Assembly: GCA_905221605.1 (NCBI GenBank)
Contig: CAJNDS010002681.1
Coordinates: 7,501-71,500 of the forward strand
Source: Symbiodinium natans
Lineage: Eukaryota > Sar > Dinophyceae > Suessiales > Symbiodiniaceae
Direction: 5' to 3'
DNA: 64,000 bases
The position numbers and the translations under genes were made by a program. This document shows positions 1-10,510 of the stretch, piece after piece. Every line of letters begins with the position of its first letter. The stretch's first letter is position 1. A model generated the notes under the pieces. The model was given only the letters and a program-made list of their open reading frames with translations. It ran no database searches and had not been told where the DNA came from.

Positions 1-131
1 CGGTTCAGGGTTTCGGGTAAACCCTAAATCATGAGCCCGAAGCCGACGCAAGCAGTGCAAGCGCCGTAGTAGAGCTGAGGAGCCGACTTCTCTTCTCGCG
101 ATATCTTGGATTGCTGTTCTTGCCCTCGCAG

Positions 132-236
132 AGTTTAGGGTTTAGGGTTTAGGGTTTAGGATTTAGGGTTTAGGGGGTTAGGGTTTAGGGTTTAGGGTTT
201 AGGGTTTAGGGTTTAGGGTTTAGGGTTTAGGGTTTA
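132..236 (+). repeat. TTTAGGG array
   Basis: About 14 GGGTTTA units with one GGATTTA and one GGGGGTTA variant. Confidence 0.95.
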
Positions 237-1126
237 CGGGGGTACTTTCAAGGGGAATTTGAGCGAGTATGGATCAGGGTTTAGGGTTCAGGAATCGCTT
301 GTCTTATGTTGAAATCGTGCTTCTTGGGCACTAGAAAGATGGTGGACGACAAGCCCTCAGCCCTAAACCCTTACCCGTCTAACTGGGTATTCCCCAAATA
401 GGGATGTACCACAAATGCACCCAACATACTACAATCCTTTGATTTAGGAAGCCCCCAAAAGGGTACCCCCTATTTTGGGAACCCCCCCCCATCTGTCACA
501 TTGGGTGTGTTGGGACATGGGGGTTTACGATAATCGGGGTACCCTCCTGGGGGGTCCTTTTTAGCGGGGATTCTACTCACCCTAAACCCTAAACCCTAAA
601 CCCTAAACCCTAAACCCCCACATGAGGTTCCGGCGGCCACGGACTTGGCTTCCCAGTCGATGGCAGTGGATCTTGGCTTCGGGCTACTTCGGGGAACGAT
701 TTTTCCGACCACTAGTTGGTTTAGGGTTTAGGGTTGGGGGTTTAGGGTTTAGGGTTTAAGGGAACAACATTTTTCCAGCTACTAACTCGACAATCGGGAT
801 ACTGTTTGTCCCCATTGTTTAGCAAATAGGGCTTGGGCTTGGTGTTCGGGGATAAGGTGCTGGGGTTTGGGGCGTATGGGTTTAGGGTTTAGTGAGCAGT
901 GTTTAAGCGGGTAAGCGCCTATGCCAACCCCCACCCCCCCACCCCCCAGCCACCCCCGTCTCCTCCCCCAACCAAACATCTTCAGGAGCTGTGGTCTCAA
1001 GGGTCCTTTCCCGCAGGCGGGTTATAAACGGTTTTGGATTCTCAAGGAAAGGTAGGCTTGAGCCTCGCTGCAGAACAATATCTCCAGCTCCGTGGCCCAG
1101 AAGGCTGAGGGCTGTGTCGGGTTCTT

Positions 1127-1233
1127 GGTAGCCCACTAACCATCTAATAATTAGGGCACCCTTTTTTGTGTTGGTTACTTTAGAAGGGAACCTTAAACCA
1201 AAATAGGGAAAAGGGTACCACTGGGCTACCAAT
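1127..1233. mobile_element. Family B inverted-repeat element
   Basis: Family B consensus ends TTGGTAGCCCAGTGGTACCC and its inverse, interior GGTTACTTTAGAAGGGAACC. This copy runs TTGGTAGCCCACTAACC ... GGTACCACTGGGCTACCAA. Confidence 0.82.
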
Positions 1234-1275
1234 GTTCCAGTTAGGGTCTTGCGGCTAGATCTGCATGCCGTGCAC

Positions 1276-1358
1276 CATTGGGGGGACTTCGACTGCGGTC
1301 GTGAACCCAGACTGCGCCATCTGAGGCGCGAACGATGATCTTGACCTCGGCCCAGCTG
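1276..1358 (-). CDS. Candidate exon, unknown protein
   Basis: Starts after a CTCCAG acceptor, and a GTGCAC donor is possible at the left edge. Reads SWAEVKIIVRASDGAVWVHD then RSRSPPNG. It lies between telomere-type arrays and a family B element. No family recognised. Confidence 0.42.
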
Positions 1359-1364
1359 CTGGAG

Positions 1365-1464
1365 TTAGGGTTCAAGGTTCAGGGTTCAGGGTTTAGGGTT
1401 CAGGGTTCAGGGTTCAGGGTTTAGGGTTTAGGGTTTAGGGTTTAGGGTTTAGGGTTTAGGGTTT
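1365..1464 (+). repeat. TTTAGGG array with TTCAGGG variants
   Basis: Units alternate GGGTTCA and GGGTTTA, becoming pure to the right. Confidence 0.95.
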
Positions 1465-2052
1465 TGAATGCAACTGCGAGGCTAACGCGGAAGTTAGGGG
1501 TTAGGGCTCAGGGGCACGGCCCTAGCATGCCCCCAAGGTGATTGAAAAGCCCACCTCAGAGTCCATCCCAGAAGATCCTGACATCCAACCCTAAACCCTA
1601 AACCCTAAACCCTAAACCCTAAACTCTAAACCCTAAACCCAAGACCTTGGATCCCAAACCCAAAGCCTGCAAAGGTACCTGGACCTATTGTGACACGGCA
1701 ATCTACCCATGTTCCGAGCCAATGATTCAACTCGTATACTGTTTAAGGTTTAGGGTTTAGGGTTTTGGGTTTCGGGTTTAGGGGGAATCTCGAACCCTCA
1801 GCCCCAAAAAGCGAAACCCGAAGCACAAGAACACTCCTCAGAAGACCCTGAACCCCCAACCCTAAAGCCTTTTATGATGGTCTAGGCAATTCATGAAGGA
1901 TCCTAAATCGAAGGGTAGTTTCATAGCCCCTTGATATGGTCCATTACCTCCTTTCAAGGGCTCTGAAGTATGGGCCCTTGGGTTGTCTTGGGTATCTGAG
2001 GGGTATCTCAGCGGTCCCCCTCTAAGGGCCCATATGAAGGGACCATGAAACC

Positions 2053-2157
2053 ACCCTAAACCCTAAACCCTAAACCCTAAACCCTAAACCCTAAACCCTA
2101 AACCCTAAACCCTAAACCCTAAACCCTAAACCCTAAACCCAAAGCCTAAACCCTAAG
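2053..2157 (-). repeat. CCCTAAA array
   Basis: About 14 near-perfect CCCTAAA units. Confidence 0.95.
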
Positions 2158-2250
2158 ACCAAAAAGCCCTGGTTCTCGTTCCCTCTTCGGCAGACTACCG
2201 GCCCGAAACCCTTGAAGGATCCCTGGGCTTTAAATAGGGCCAGAAGTACC

Positions 2251-2370
2251 CTGAATAGGGTTGGGGTTTAGGGTTTAGGGTTTAGGGTTCAGGGCTCAGG
2301 GTTCAGGGTTTAGGGTTTAGGGTTCAGGGTTAGGGTTTAGGGTTGAGGGTTTCGGGTTTGGGGTTTAGGG
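2251..2370 (+). repeat. Degenerate TTTAGGG array
   Basis: GGGTTTA and GGGTTCA units with interruptions. It is inverted relative to 2053-2157. Confidence 0.93.
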
Positions 2371-2401
2371 TGTAGTTGCCGAATAGCAACTACCCCTGCA
2401 C

Positions 2402-2472
2402 CTAAAAGTCAGCCTGGGTAGAAGTTCGAGCGGGCGTCCCTGGATTGGCATCAGTCGAGCCAGCACAGGGAC
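2402..2472 (-). CDS. Candidate exon, unknown protein
   Basis: TTTCAG acceptor, 71 bp, GTGCAG donor. Reads VPVLARLMPIQGRPLELLPR. Flanked by telomere-type arrays on both sides. A GC donor inside (CCCAG/GCTGAC) would give a shorter exon. Confidence 0.42.
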
Positions 2473-2555
2473 CTGAAACCTAACCTTAAACTCTAAACCC
2501 AGAAGCATAAAAACCCTAAACTCTAAACCCTAAACCCTAAACCCTAGACCCTAAG

Positions 2556-2670
2556 CAGGGCTTGGCTGCCGCAGGCAGGTGCCTAGCTAGCTCTTGCCTC
2601 CTCCGCTTTCCAGGCAATCCGCCCCCCTCGCCCCGCTTTCTTTGTCGCCTCTGTTCGGGCGTCTCGGCGG
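2556..2670 (-). CDS. Candidate basic exon
   Basis: Begins after CCCAG. Reads AETPEQRRQRKRGEGGGLPG then KRRRQELARHLPAAAKP, strongly basic. The donor side is unclear. Other frames are partly open, so strand and frame are tentative. Confidence 0.33.
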
Positions 2671-2825
2671 CTGGGTTTAGGGTTTAGGGTGCTTAGGTTT
2701 TAGGGCAAAAGATCCTGAACCTAAAGCCCTCAAGCCCTACACCAGACTTGTAAAATCCTTAAGCGTAAGTTCCGAAACCGTCTAAAGCCTAAACTAAACC
2801 CCACAAAGCACTGAAGCCTATTTAC

Positions 2826-2936
2826 TAGACCCGGGAGTAACCTGGGAATAAACAGGGCACCCTTTTTGGTTTTAAGGGGATTATAAGGGAACCCCAACCT
2901 TAACAGAAGGAAATAAGGGCCTACTCCCGGTCCCAG
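2826..2936. mobile_element. Family B2 element
   Basis: B2 subtype: CCCGGGAGTAACCTGGGAAT ... GGGCCTACTCCCGGTCCCAG with GGGCACCCTTTTTGGTTTTA inside. Confidence 0.65.
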
Positions 2937-3368
2937 TTTAACTACCCTAAAAGGCACCCAACTCTACCCTGCACCAGGCTCGGACGTTCCGATCTGGAGC
3001 TCGCGCCTTCGCAGCTTGTAGGGCTTTCAGTGCATTTTAGGGGTAGGGTTTAGGGTTTGGGGTTTGGGGTTTAGGGCTGTAGGGTTCGGGGTTTAGCGTC
3101 TAGGGTAGGGCTTAAGGCCTTTCTTGAGATCGTCACGGCGGAGGTTGCATCAAGAGTAGGCTCTAAACACCCTGAGCCCTGACCCTGAACTACCCTGAAC
3201 CATAAACCCTAAACCCCTAAACCCTGAACCCTGAACTAGCTTCATACACACATCAACCTTCGAACTCGCTATGCACGTACTCTCAACCCGAAGCTCAGAC
3301 CCACTTTCCCTGAAACCCCCCAAAAAAACAAGTTCCCATCATATATCAGTATACTCATATACCAAGTG

Positions 3369-3473
3369 ACCCTAAACCCTAAACCCTAAACCCTAAACCC
3401 TAAACCCTAAACCCTAAACCCTAAACCCCAAACCCCAAACCCTAAACCCTAAACCCTAACCCTAAACCCTAAC
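3369..3473 (-). repeat. CCCTAAA array
   Basis: CCCTAAA units with CCCCAAA variants. Confidence 0.94.
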
Positions 3474-3499
3474 CGTTCCAAAAACAAAATAACTTTCAC

Positions 3500-3562
3500 G
3501 TCCCATTGCCGCGCTCGCCTAAGCTCAAGGCACCGCGCCCCGCCCACGGCGGTACGGAGTGC
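3500..3562 (-). CDS. Candidate exon, unknown protein
   Basis: TTGCCAG acceptor, then reads ALRTAVGGARCLELRRARQW. Third positions are G/C rich. The donor was not identified. Confidence 0.38.
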
Positions 3563-3589
3563 CTGGCAACCCAAAGGCCGCTTTGGGGA

Positions 3590-3687
3590 TTAGGGTTTAG
3601 GGTTTAGGGTTTAGGATTTGGGGTTTGGGGTTTGGGGTTTGGGGTTTGGGGTTTGGGGTTGGGGTTTGGGGTTTGGGGTTTAGGGTG
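3590..3687 (+). repeat. GGGGTTT variant array
   Basis: TTTAGGG units pass into about eight TTTGGGG units, then back. A family C element follows at once. Confidence 0.94.
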
Positions 3688-3690
3688 ATT

Positions 3691-3787
3691 ACTTGGAGGT
3701 TCATGGGTAGATATTAAGGTTTTTATCCTTATAACCCTATTTAGGGCACATATAACCCTACTTGTGACGACCCATGAACCTCCAAGT
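3691..3787. mobile_element. Family C inverted-repeat element
   Basis: Ends TACTTGGAGGTTCATGGGTA and its inverse CCCATGAACCTCCAAGTA; interior rich in CCCTACTTATAACCCTA-type motifs. The nested copy at 24377 supports a TA target duplication, as in Tc1/mariner-type MITEs. No coding capacity. Family members are about 95-250 bp. Confidence 0.85.
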
Positions 3788-4179
3788 AGGGTTTATTGTT
3801 GCAGGGCTTTCGCTTAAGTAAGTTCAGGGTTTCGGCTTGTTGGGTTCAGAGTTCAGGATGTACAGGGTTCGTTCATGTCGGGTTCAGGGCGCAGGGCTCC
3901 TCTCGGTGCACTACGCACTAGGCACTCGGCACTGAAACCCTAAGCCCTAAAATCCTGAAAGCCTGTGGAGGGTTGGCAAAATTAGAGTTCGGGCTTATAA
4001 GCCCGTAGGTTTCAATATGAACGGAGCTCCTACAACTCCCAAAGCCCCAGAGCCTTATAAACTCAAACTTCCCAACAAAATCCCCAACGCTTTCAAGGGT
4101 TTGGGTTTCGGGAGGCCCCGAATTGCCGAACAAAGCACAGCCTTAAACGCGCTGCACGTTTTAGGGTTTAGGGAAAAGG

Positions 4180-4269
4180 GTTTGCCGCCTCCAGCACTTC
4201 CCGCGTCGCGCGGACCTTGCCTCGCAGCATCTGCTGCTTGAACCTCGGGATCAGGATGTGGGGAGTTCT
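4180..4269 (-). CDS. Candidate exon of the left PPR-like set
   Basis: Begins in frame after TGTAG. Reads RTPHILIPRFKQQMLRGKVR then ATREVLEAAN, helical with G/C-rich third positions. The donor is unclear; the frame runs into a telomere-type array. Confidence 0.45.
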
Positions 4270-4419
4270 CTACATTAGGGTTTAGGGTTTAGGGTTTGGG
4301 GTTTACGGTTTAGGGTTTAGGGCTCCTATATATAGTATGATGTGGCAGAAGGACCCAAAAGAAGGGACCCTCATTTAGAGAAGTTGCCATTCACTTAAAC
4401 CTACTCACTACAGGTAGCT

Positions 4420-4518
4420 AGCTAGGTTGGCCCTGTAACCCTCTGAAATGTGCTCCTAAATATGATCCTCTTAAACCCCATAAGAAAAAACATGAACTAT
4501 CCTAAGGGCCTTTTTTTA
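4420..4518. mobile_element. Family J element
   Basis: GCTAGGTTGGCCCTGTAACC, CTCTGAAATGTGCTCCTAAA, GATCCTCTTAAACCC, CCTAAGGGCC. Shared with 16733 and 25228. Confidence 0.6.
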
Positions 4519-4680
4519 ATTAGATTCTGGAGGAAGTAGGGCATGGGGGGTCCAGGGCTTCGGGTCGCAAGAAGTCTAGGAGCGGGGCAACATTGGGGGG
4601 GCCTGCTAACCCGCGCTTTTTTAGGGGCCTACAAAGGGGTTTTCCAGAATCCCCCTTCTAGGGGCCGTTACACCCTACAT

Positions 4681-4764
4681 GTTGCTTAAGAACCCCCCCC
4701 AAAAAAAAAGATAATCCCTATATTGCCCTTATCAGGATCTTTGGGGGGGGGTTCTTAAGCAATT
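4681..4764. mobile_element. Family E inverted-repeat element
   Basis: Ends TTGCTTAAGAACCCCCCCC and GGGGGGGTTCTTAAGCAA around an A/T-rich centre ATAATCCCTATATTGCCCTT. Confidence 0.85.
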
Positions 4765-4889
4765 GGCAGTGCCCTAATAGTAGGATCCTTATGTTTATGT
4801 GGGCTTTGGGGCCTTTGGGGCCCCTAATATATGACCCCTGACCAGCCCCACCTCTGCGGTGTTGGACCTTGAGTTGCGAACCCTGGATC

Positions 4890-5020
4890 CTACCCTAAGC
4901 CCTAAGCCCTAAGCCCTAAGCCCTAAGCCCTAAGCCCTAGGCCCTCGGCCCTCGGCCCTCGGCCGTGGCCCTAAGCCCCAAGCCCGAAGCCCTAAGCCCC
5001 AAACCCTAAACCCGAAATGC
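4890..5020 (-). repeat. CCCTAAG variant array
   Basis: Six CCCTAAG units, then CCCTCGG and CCCGAAG variants. Confidence 0.9.
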
Positions 5021-5042
5021 CTGCGGCTTGAAATGCCTGAAC

Positions 5043-5134
5043 CTTGAGGAGCAGGCATCTGCTCGGCAAGCAAGGTCTGCCGCGGCTGCGCGTAGCCGTA
5101 GGCAAGGAGGAGAACGGTCAACGCATCCTTGCTT
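5043..5134 (-). CDS. Candidate exon, PPR-like helix
   Basis: GGCAG acceptor, 92 bp, CAAG/GTTCAG donor. Reads SKDALTVLLLAYGYAQPRQT then LLAEQMPAPQ. The TVLLLAYGYAQ segment resembles the first helix of a PPR motif. The upstream exon at 5831-5922 ends in a PPR-like second helix. Confidence 0.5.
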
Positions 5135-5610
5135 CTGCCAGTGTTAGGGTTGTGGGTTTTGGGTTTAGGGTTTAGGGTTTAGGGTTTAGGGGTTGCCCTT
5201 AGGCTCAAAATAACCCAAAACCTGACATGATAAGGCCTTTGGGGCCAAAAACAAAAATAAGAGTCCTTAGAGCCTTAGGGTTGGGGAGGAGGCAGGAGGT
5301 TTGGGATGTAGGGTGTTTAGGGTTTATAGGGCGTGGGATGATTTATGAATTTAGGGCTTGGGGTGCTTCAGGGTTTAGGGTTTAGGGTTTAGGGTTTAGG
5401 GTTTAGGGTTAGCCAACAAGGTGTGCTTCGAACCTTGCCTTCAGAGAAGCTTCAAGAGAGCAACCTTCAACCCAGAAACTCCTGTTCGACAGGCATCTAG
5501 ATGCTAGGAGCCCTAAACCCTAAACCACAAACCCTGAACCCTAAACCCTAAACCCTAAATCTTTTGGACTTAGGCTTAGGAGTTTAGGTCCTAGGCTTTC
5601 GGAGTTCAGG

Positions 5611-5656
5611 GCTTCATCTTCAACTGCCACGCCGGTATCTTCCAGCTGCATCGGCC
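5611..5656 (-). CDS. Candidate exon, acidic
   Basis: Begins after CACTTTAG, where the AG lies inside a TTTAG motif of the telomere type. Reads PMQLEDTGVAVEDEA. The left edge is uncertain. Confidence 0.38.
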
Positions 5657-5830
5657 CTAAAGTGCAGAGACCCGGAGGTTTGGGCATCATGAGTGGCACG
5701 TTGTGTCCCTAAACCCTGAACAAATACTTCCCTAAGCCTCTAACTCCCTAAACCCTAAACCCAAAACCCCAAACCCCAAACCCTAAACCCGAAACCCTAA
5801 ACCCTAAACCCCAAACCCTTTACCCCAAAC

Positions 5831-5922
5831 CCTCAAGCTCTGCAAGGCGTCCTCATCGATCTCCAAGCCATCAACCTCCATCTGCTGCATGCGCGCCTCC
5901 ACCTGGCGCTCTTCTGCCATGA
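5831..5922 (-). CDS. Candidate exon, PPR-like helix
   Basis: GCGTCAG acceptor, 92 bp, GTTTGG donor. Reads MAEERQVEARMQQMEVDGLE then IDEDALQSLR. The M..DGLEIDEDALQSL pattern fits a PPR second helix and linker. Third positions are strongly G/C biased. The internal Met could be a start, but a splice acceptor precedes it. Confidence 0.53.
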
Positions 5923-5954
5923 CTGACGCACCTCTTCAACTTAAGCTCGCTTTC

Positions 5955-6098
5955 GTTTAGGGTTTAGGGTTTAGGGTTTAGGGTTTAGGGTTTAGGGTTT
6001 AGGGTTTAGGGTTTAGGGTTTAGGGTTTAGGGTTTAGGGTTTAGGGTTTAGGGTTTAGGGTGTAGGGTGTGGGGTGTAGGGTGTAGGGTGTAGGGTTT
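5955..6098 (+). repeat. Long TTTAGGG array
   Basis: About 16 perfect units followed by GTGTAGG variants. Confidence 0.96.
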
Positions 6099-6444
6099 AG
6101 GTTCCCAAAGCAGTACCCTAACTAGGGATATAAATAGAGTTGCCATACTTGTAAGCCTACTTATAACTACCCATGAGCCTCCAAGAACCTCCAAGTAGTT
6201 GAAGGAGTTAGGTACCTGATATCCCTATATGACCCTTCAAGGGACGGCATGTGTGGTACCTGTCTGACAAAGTCCCTAGTTTCCTACTCGGAGCCTGTAT
6301 GTATATAGCAACGCATCCTAAATCCTAAACCCTAAACCCCAAACCCCAAACCCTACAGGACAACCTACAAGCTGTGGTTGTCGGCTAGCGCCAGAGACAT
6401 TTTCATTTTCAGGCCGTCTGGCACAGAGCTGGATGCCAGTGCTA

Positions 6445-6552
6445 GGGTTTAGGGTTTAGGGTTTAGGGTTTAGGGTTTAGGGTCTAGGGTCTAGGGTTTA
6501 GGGTTTAGGGTTTGGGGTTTGGGGTTTGGGGTTTGGGGTTTGGGGTTTGGGG
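6445..6552 (+). repeat. TTTAGGG to TTTGGGG array
   Basis: Pure units grade into a TTTGGGG block. Confidence 0.94.
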
Positions 6553-6560
6553 AGTAGGGG

Positions 6561-6678
6561 TCAGGGGCTAGCGATGCCGCCACCGGACTGGCCCGACGCC
6601 TGCTCGTAGTCTCCGCGGAACACATCGACGCTTGCGCGAGCAGCGTAGACACCAGGAGTAAGCTCCTTCAGGATGCCG
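6561..6678 (-). CDS. Candidate 3' exon, PPR-like
   Basis: AAACAG acceptor, then 38 codons to TGA at 6561-6563. Reads GILKELTPGVYAARASVDVF then RGDYEQASGQSGG. VYAARASVDVFRGDYEQA resembles a PPR helix. A donor may precede the stop, because similar exons continue to the left. Confidence 0.5.
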
Positions 6679-6718
6679 CTGTTTAGGGTTTAGGGTTTGG
6701 GGTTTAGGGTTAGACAAA

Positions 6719-6921
6719 CTTGGAGGTTCATGGGTAGTTAGAAGTAGACTTAGAAGTCGGGTAACTCTACTTATAACCCTATTCGTGTACTTGTAATCCT
6801 ACTTATAGCTCACATGAAGCGAGGTTCTTGGGTAGCTTAGGCAGGGTTATAAGTACCCTAAACAAAGGCCGTGATACGTATAACCCGTATAACCCTACTT
6901 ATGACTGCACATGAACCTCCA
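6719..6921. mobile_element. Family C element, 200 bp
   Basis: ACTTGGAGGTTCATGGGTAG at the left and ACATGAACCTCCAAG at the right, with an internal extra half-copy (CACATGAAGCGAGGTTC). Confidence 0.75.
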
Positions 6922-6945
6922 AGCATAGGCCCTAACATCCAAACT

Positions 6946-7103
6946 TAGTATAGGGGCCTGAATACTGAAAATAGGGTGTTGGGGGTGATTACAGTATAAC
7001 TACAAAGGGACCATAAGGAAATTTCGTTAGCAATTATTCCTAAACCCTAAACCCTAAACCCTAAACCCTAAACCCTAGTAGTTATTCCAACCCCTTTATT
7101 ACT
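6946..7103. mobile_element. Family G element with a CCCTAAA array inside
   Basis: Left AGTATAGGGGCCTGAATACT, right GTAGTTATTCCAACCCCTTT. Five CCCTAAA units (7041-7077) are flanked by AATTATTCC and AGTTATTCC. Confidence 0.75.
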
Positions 7104-7108
7104 TAAAC

Positions 7109-7170
7109 CGCGGGCCAGTCCTTGCCGCTGTCTCGGAAGCGGGCGATCCACCTGGCAATGTTGAGATGCC
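7109..7170 (-). CDS. Candidate exon, unknown
   Basis: CTAAG acceptor, GTTTAAGT donor. Reads LNIARWIARFRDSGKDWPA. The ARWIARFRDSGK stretch is compatible with a PPR second helix. Its left neighbour is a family G element that contains a CCCTAAA array. Confidence 0.45.
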
Positions 7171-7185
7171 CTTAGATTTTGAGGG

Positions 7186-7301
7186 CTAGGGTTGAGGTTT
7201 AGGGCTTAGGGCTTAGGGCTTAGGGCTTAGGGCTTAGGGCTTAGGGCTTAGGGCTTAGGGCTTAGGACTTAGGGTTTAGGGTTTAGGGTTTAGGGTTTAG
7301 G
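7186..7301 (+). repeat. GGGCTTA variant array
   Basis: About ten GGGCTTA units at 7200-7266, then four GGGTTTA units. Confidence 0.94.
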
Positions 7302-7320
7302 ACAAACACACTTACGGGCC

Positions 7321-7421
7321 ATACTTGGAGGTTCATGGGTAATTTTAAGTAGGGTTATAAGTACCCCAGATTATGAATACAGGTACCATACTGATAGCCC
7401 TACTTATAACTACCCATGAAC
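7321..7421. mobile_element. Family C element
   Basis: TACTTGGAGGTTCATGGGTA ... TACCCATGAACCTCCAAGCA, complete. Confidence 0.85.
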
Positions 7422-7586
7422 CTCCAAGCATGGGCTATATAGCCATCTCGGGCTAAAGCCGACAGAGTTTCATACGTAACCTCGCCCTGTGCCCCTCCCC
7501 ACCCCCCCACCCCTCCCGAAACCCTGAGCCTTTAGCCCCTGCCAGGCTAAACCTAAACCCCTGCATCCCTGAATCCTCTAGACCTC

Positions 7587-7676
7587 CTCTCTCTCTCTCT
7601 CTCTCTCGCTAAATATAAATAAATATAAATATAAATATAAATAAATAAATAAATATATATATATATATATATTTAT
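7587..7676 (+). repeat. (CT)n, (AAAT)n and (AT)n microsatellites
   Basis: Three adjoining simple repeats with no intervening unique sequence. Confidence 0.93.
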
Positions 7677-7996
7677 TTACTTCTAGTATACCACACTATA
7701 TTGCAAGTATACTGCAGAACAACAAAAGGTGCTTTAAGGATGTCTGACGATTGGTGGCTCAGGGTTTAGAAATTCGGGGCCTTTGGCCTCTAACTGGTTA
7801 GGTCTCCTTTGGAGAGGCTTGGGGTTTGGGGACTAGGGTTTAGGGTTTAGGGTTTTTGGGTCTCCAGTGAATCAAGATCTGATGTACCAGTGCAGGGGCC
7901 AAAACCATAGTATTTCGTCCTGGCCTCAGGCTATGCCTCTTACCTGCATGAGCCTGCTAAGCATGCAGGGTGTGTGAAGACAAGTCTCCGGGTGTT

Positions 7997-8086
7997 AAAC
8001 CCTGAGCCCTAAACCCTGAACCCTAAACCCTACACCCCAAACCCCAAACCCCAAACCCCAAACCCCAAACCCCAAACCCCAAACCC
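7997..8086 (-). repeat. CCCTAAA to CCCCAAA array
   Basis: Eight or so CCCCAAA units at 8035-8085. Confidence 0.93.
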
Positions 8087-8194
8087 TCCCCCACAAGTCC
8101 GAGGTCCCGCAACGCTGCCGGCAGGACTCTTCTGCAGCTGTCTGGCCCTGACACTTCAAATCTAGGATAACATTCTGGTGCAGCATAATACGAA

Positions 8195-8292
8195 TTGCTT
8201 AAGAACCCCTCCCAGAAAAATAAATGAATATGATTCCTTATAAGAGCAAGAAAGGGGATTACTATTCTATGTTTTGGGGGTTCTTAAGCAAA
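8195..8292. mobile_element. Family E element
   Basis: TTGCTTAAGAACCCCTCCCA ... TTTGGGGGTTCTTAAGCAAA. Confidence 0.85.
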
Positions 8293-8496
8293 TAGTAGCA
8301 CATTTTCGTCCCTAAACCCTACACCTTGAACGCAAAACCTTCTTGGATCACAATATCTATTGTGGCAGTATCTTCTCTGTATCTGAAAAAATGTAACATG
8401 ATACAGCATGGTACTCGAAGGGCGATGAGTGTTCAGGCTTCCCGAGCTTTTGGGTTCTAAAGCAAGCGTGAAGTCGCAGCGGGCCTAAAACCTGCA

Positions 8497-8802
8497 CACC
8501 CCAAAACCCTTAAACCCTTAAACCCTAAACCCTAAACCCTAAACCCCAAAACCCTTAAACCCTAAACCCTAAACCCCCAAAACCCCAAAACCCTAAACCA
8601 AACATGTCTAAACCATGGACTCTATAGTCCTCATGCCTGAAGCTCAAGCCCTAGAAGCCCTCTCAGCCCCTCCAACCCTGCGCGAAACCTGCGCTTAAAC
8701 CCTAAACCCTAAACCCTAAACCCTAAATGCTAAATCCTAAACCCTAAACCCTAAACAACTAAACCCTAAACCCTAAACCCTACACCCTACACCCTAATGG
8801 CC
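8497..8802 (-). repeat. Two CCCTAAA arrays
   Basis: 8497-8600 and 8696-8802, with CCCCAAAA variants. The 95 bp between has no clear feature. Confidence 0.9.
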
Positions 8803-9079
8803 AAGCCAGGCGCCGAAGCTCCAGCAGGTGCAGAAAAATTCGAGCTTTCTCGGGGCTTAGGGCTTTAGGGTTAGGGCTTATTTAGGGTTAGGATTTATAG
8901 GCTTTGGGGTTTATCTAGGGTTAGGGTTTATTTAGGGTTAGGGTTTACAGGCTTTAGGTTGTTGGGTTTCGGATTCAGGGTTCAGGGCCGTGATGTTTGA
9001 GTTTCGGTGTGGTGGGCAAAAGGCCAACACTCAGATGTCTGTAAAGGCGCGCAAAGGAGTGGAGCAGTCCCAAAAAACC

Positions 9080-9185
9080 TACACCCTGAACCCTGAACCC
9101 TAAACCCTGAACCCTGAACCCTAAACCCTAAACCCTAAATCCTAAATCCTAAACCCTAAACCCAACCCTCAACTAAACCCTATGC
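9080..9185 (-). repeat. CCCTAAA/CCCTGAA array
   Basis: Mixed units, several CCTAAAT variants. Confidence 0.92.
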
Positions 9186-9313
9186 AGCTTCATGCCCAGA
9201 CCCTAAAACCAAAACCCGGAAGCCTCGACCCACCCCTATACAAAGGAGAGTCCCAAGTGAGCAGCTGAGCTCAAGGGTTTACCTATACCCCGTGTCCCAC
9301 CCCGCCCAACTTG

Positions 9314-9368
9314 TCAGGCCTTCTTGGAGAACTTGTTTTCTGCCTTCGCCTCAGGCTCGGCTCGGGTT
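9314..9368 (-). CDS. Candidate C-terminal exon
   Basis: CTCACAG acceptor, 17 codons, stop TGA at 9314-9316. Reads TRAEPEAKAENKFSKKA, a charged tail. It implies a minus-strand gene whose upstream exons lie to the right, perhaps including 9479-9539, 11774-11866 and 15800-16581. Confidence 0.47.
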
Positions 9369-9390
9369 CTGTGAGCCCCCTAAACCACCT

Positions 9391-9475
9391 AAACCCTAAA
9401 CCCTAAACCCTAAACCCTAAACCCTAAACCCTGAACCCTAAACCCTAAACCCTAAACCCTAAACCCTAAACCCTA
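9391..9475 (-). repeat. CCCTAAA array
   Basis: About 11 units, between exons 9314-9368 and 9479-9539 on the minus strand, so it fills that intron. Confidence 0.94.
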
Positions 9476-9478
9476 GTC

Positions 9479-9539
9479 GTTGCGGACATTCTAGTGTTTC
9501 CAGTGCTTTGAAGACGCGATGAAGGATCTCCGGGTGGAA
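9479..9539 (-). CDS. Candidate exon, unknown protein
   Basis: GACTAG acceptor. Reads FHPEILHRVFKALETLECPQ with no stop. A CCCTAAA array follows at once. The donor is uncertain. Confidence 0.47.
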
Positions 9540-10510
9540 CTAGTCGAGCGGTTTAGCCCCTAAACCCTAAGTCCCAAGCATCTGTGCTAGCACAGCTGCA
9601 GAGTGCATGCCAAAGCAACTCTGAAATCTTGCACCCTTCACCCCCACGGAAACACAATGAGGACCACTAGTTCAAAGCAGCATCGCCTGAGGCTGTGTAT
9701 CCCAAACCCTAAGCCCGGCCGCTCCGGTGGGACCAGAACCCAACATCGGGGTTTATCAACATCATGTCAAACTTGTGGGCCCTTTTGGCTACTCTCATCT
9801 ATTGCAAAATCAGAGTAAGTCGAGACAGGAATGATGTGCAAGTGTCCTGGGACTAGAGGCATTCAACGCTTTCCATGGCTTTAAGGGTGGCAAGGTGTGC
9901 AGCCGTTTTAACCCCAAACCTTACCAACCGCATACTCCACACCCAGCAAACCCCGAACTTTCAATCCCAAACCCGAAACCCTGAACCCTAAACCCTAAAC
10001 CCTAAACCCTTAAACCCTAAACACACAACCCAAAACCCTAAACTACGCCCAAGCGTATGAGTGACTCCTTTTTTCGTGCTTCGGCCTTTGCCTGTCAGCA
10101 CAGCCGCTGTGAGGATACAGAGGCGAGCCAAAGAGACATTTAGAGTCTAGGACTCGAGGTTTAGGGTTTAGGGTTTAGGTCTTGGGTTTAGGGCTTAGGG
10201 TTTAGGGTTTAGGGTTAACCCTACAAGCCCAACAGAAACCCGAGAAAATCCAGTGACGGCCAGTCTCACCTTAAACAACAAGGCACACATCATGAGCAGG
10301 ACACCCTAGAACCCCAAAACCCTGAACCGCATAGGTCCTCTCCAGCACCCGGGGCTTAGGGCTTAGGGCTTAGGGACACTCGCCCCCCCCCCCCCCCCAT
10401 CCCCCTTTATATGGTGATCCAGGCCCCTTGTGCGGGGACAGTTGAAAGTAGTACATGTCCTAAACTCCTTGAACTCAGGGTCTCGCATGATGGTTTCGGT
10501 CGGGAGTCTA

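Noticed and set aside
7995-8186. Proteins rich in NPKP, GLGF or FRVWGLGF repeats
   Set aside because: These are translations of CCCTAAA or TTTGGGG units, seen at many places in the window. They are not genes in themselves.
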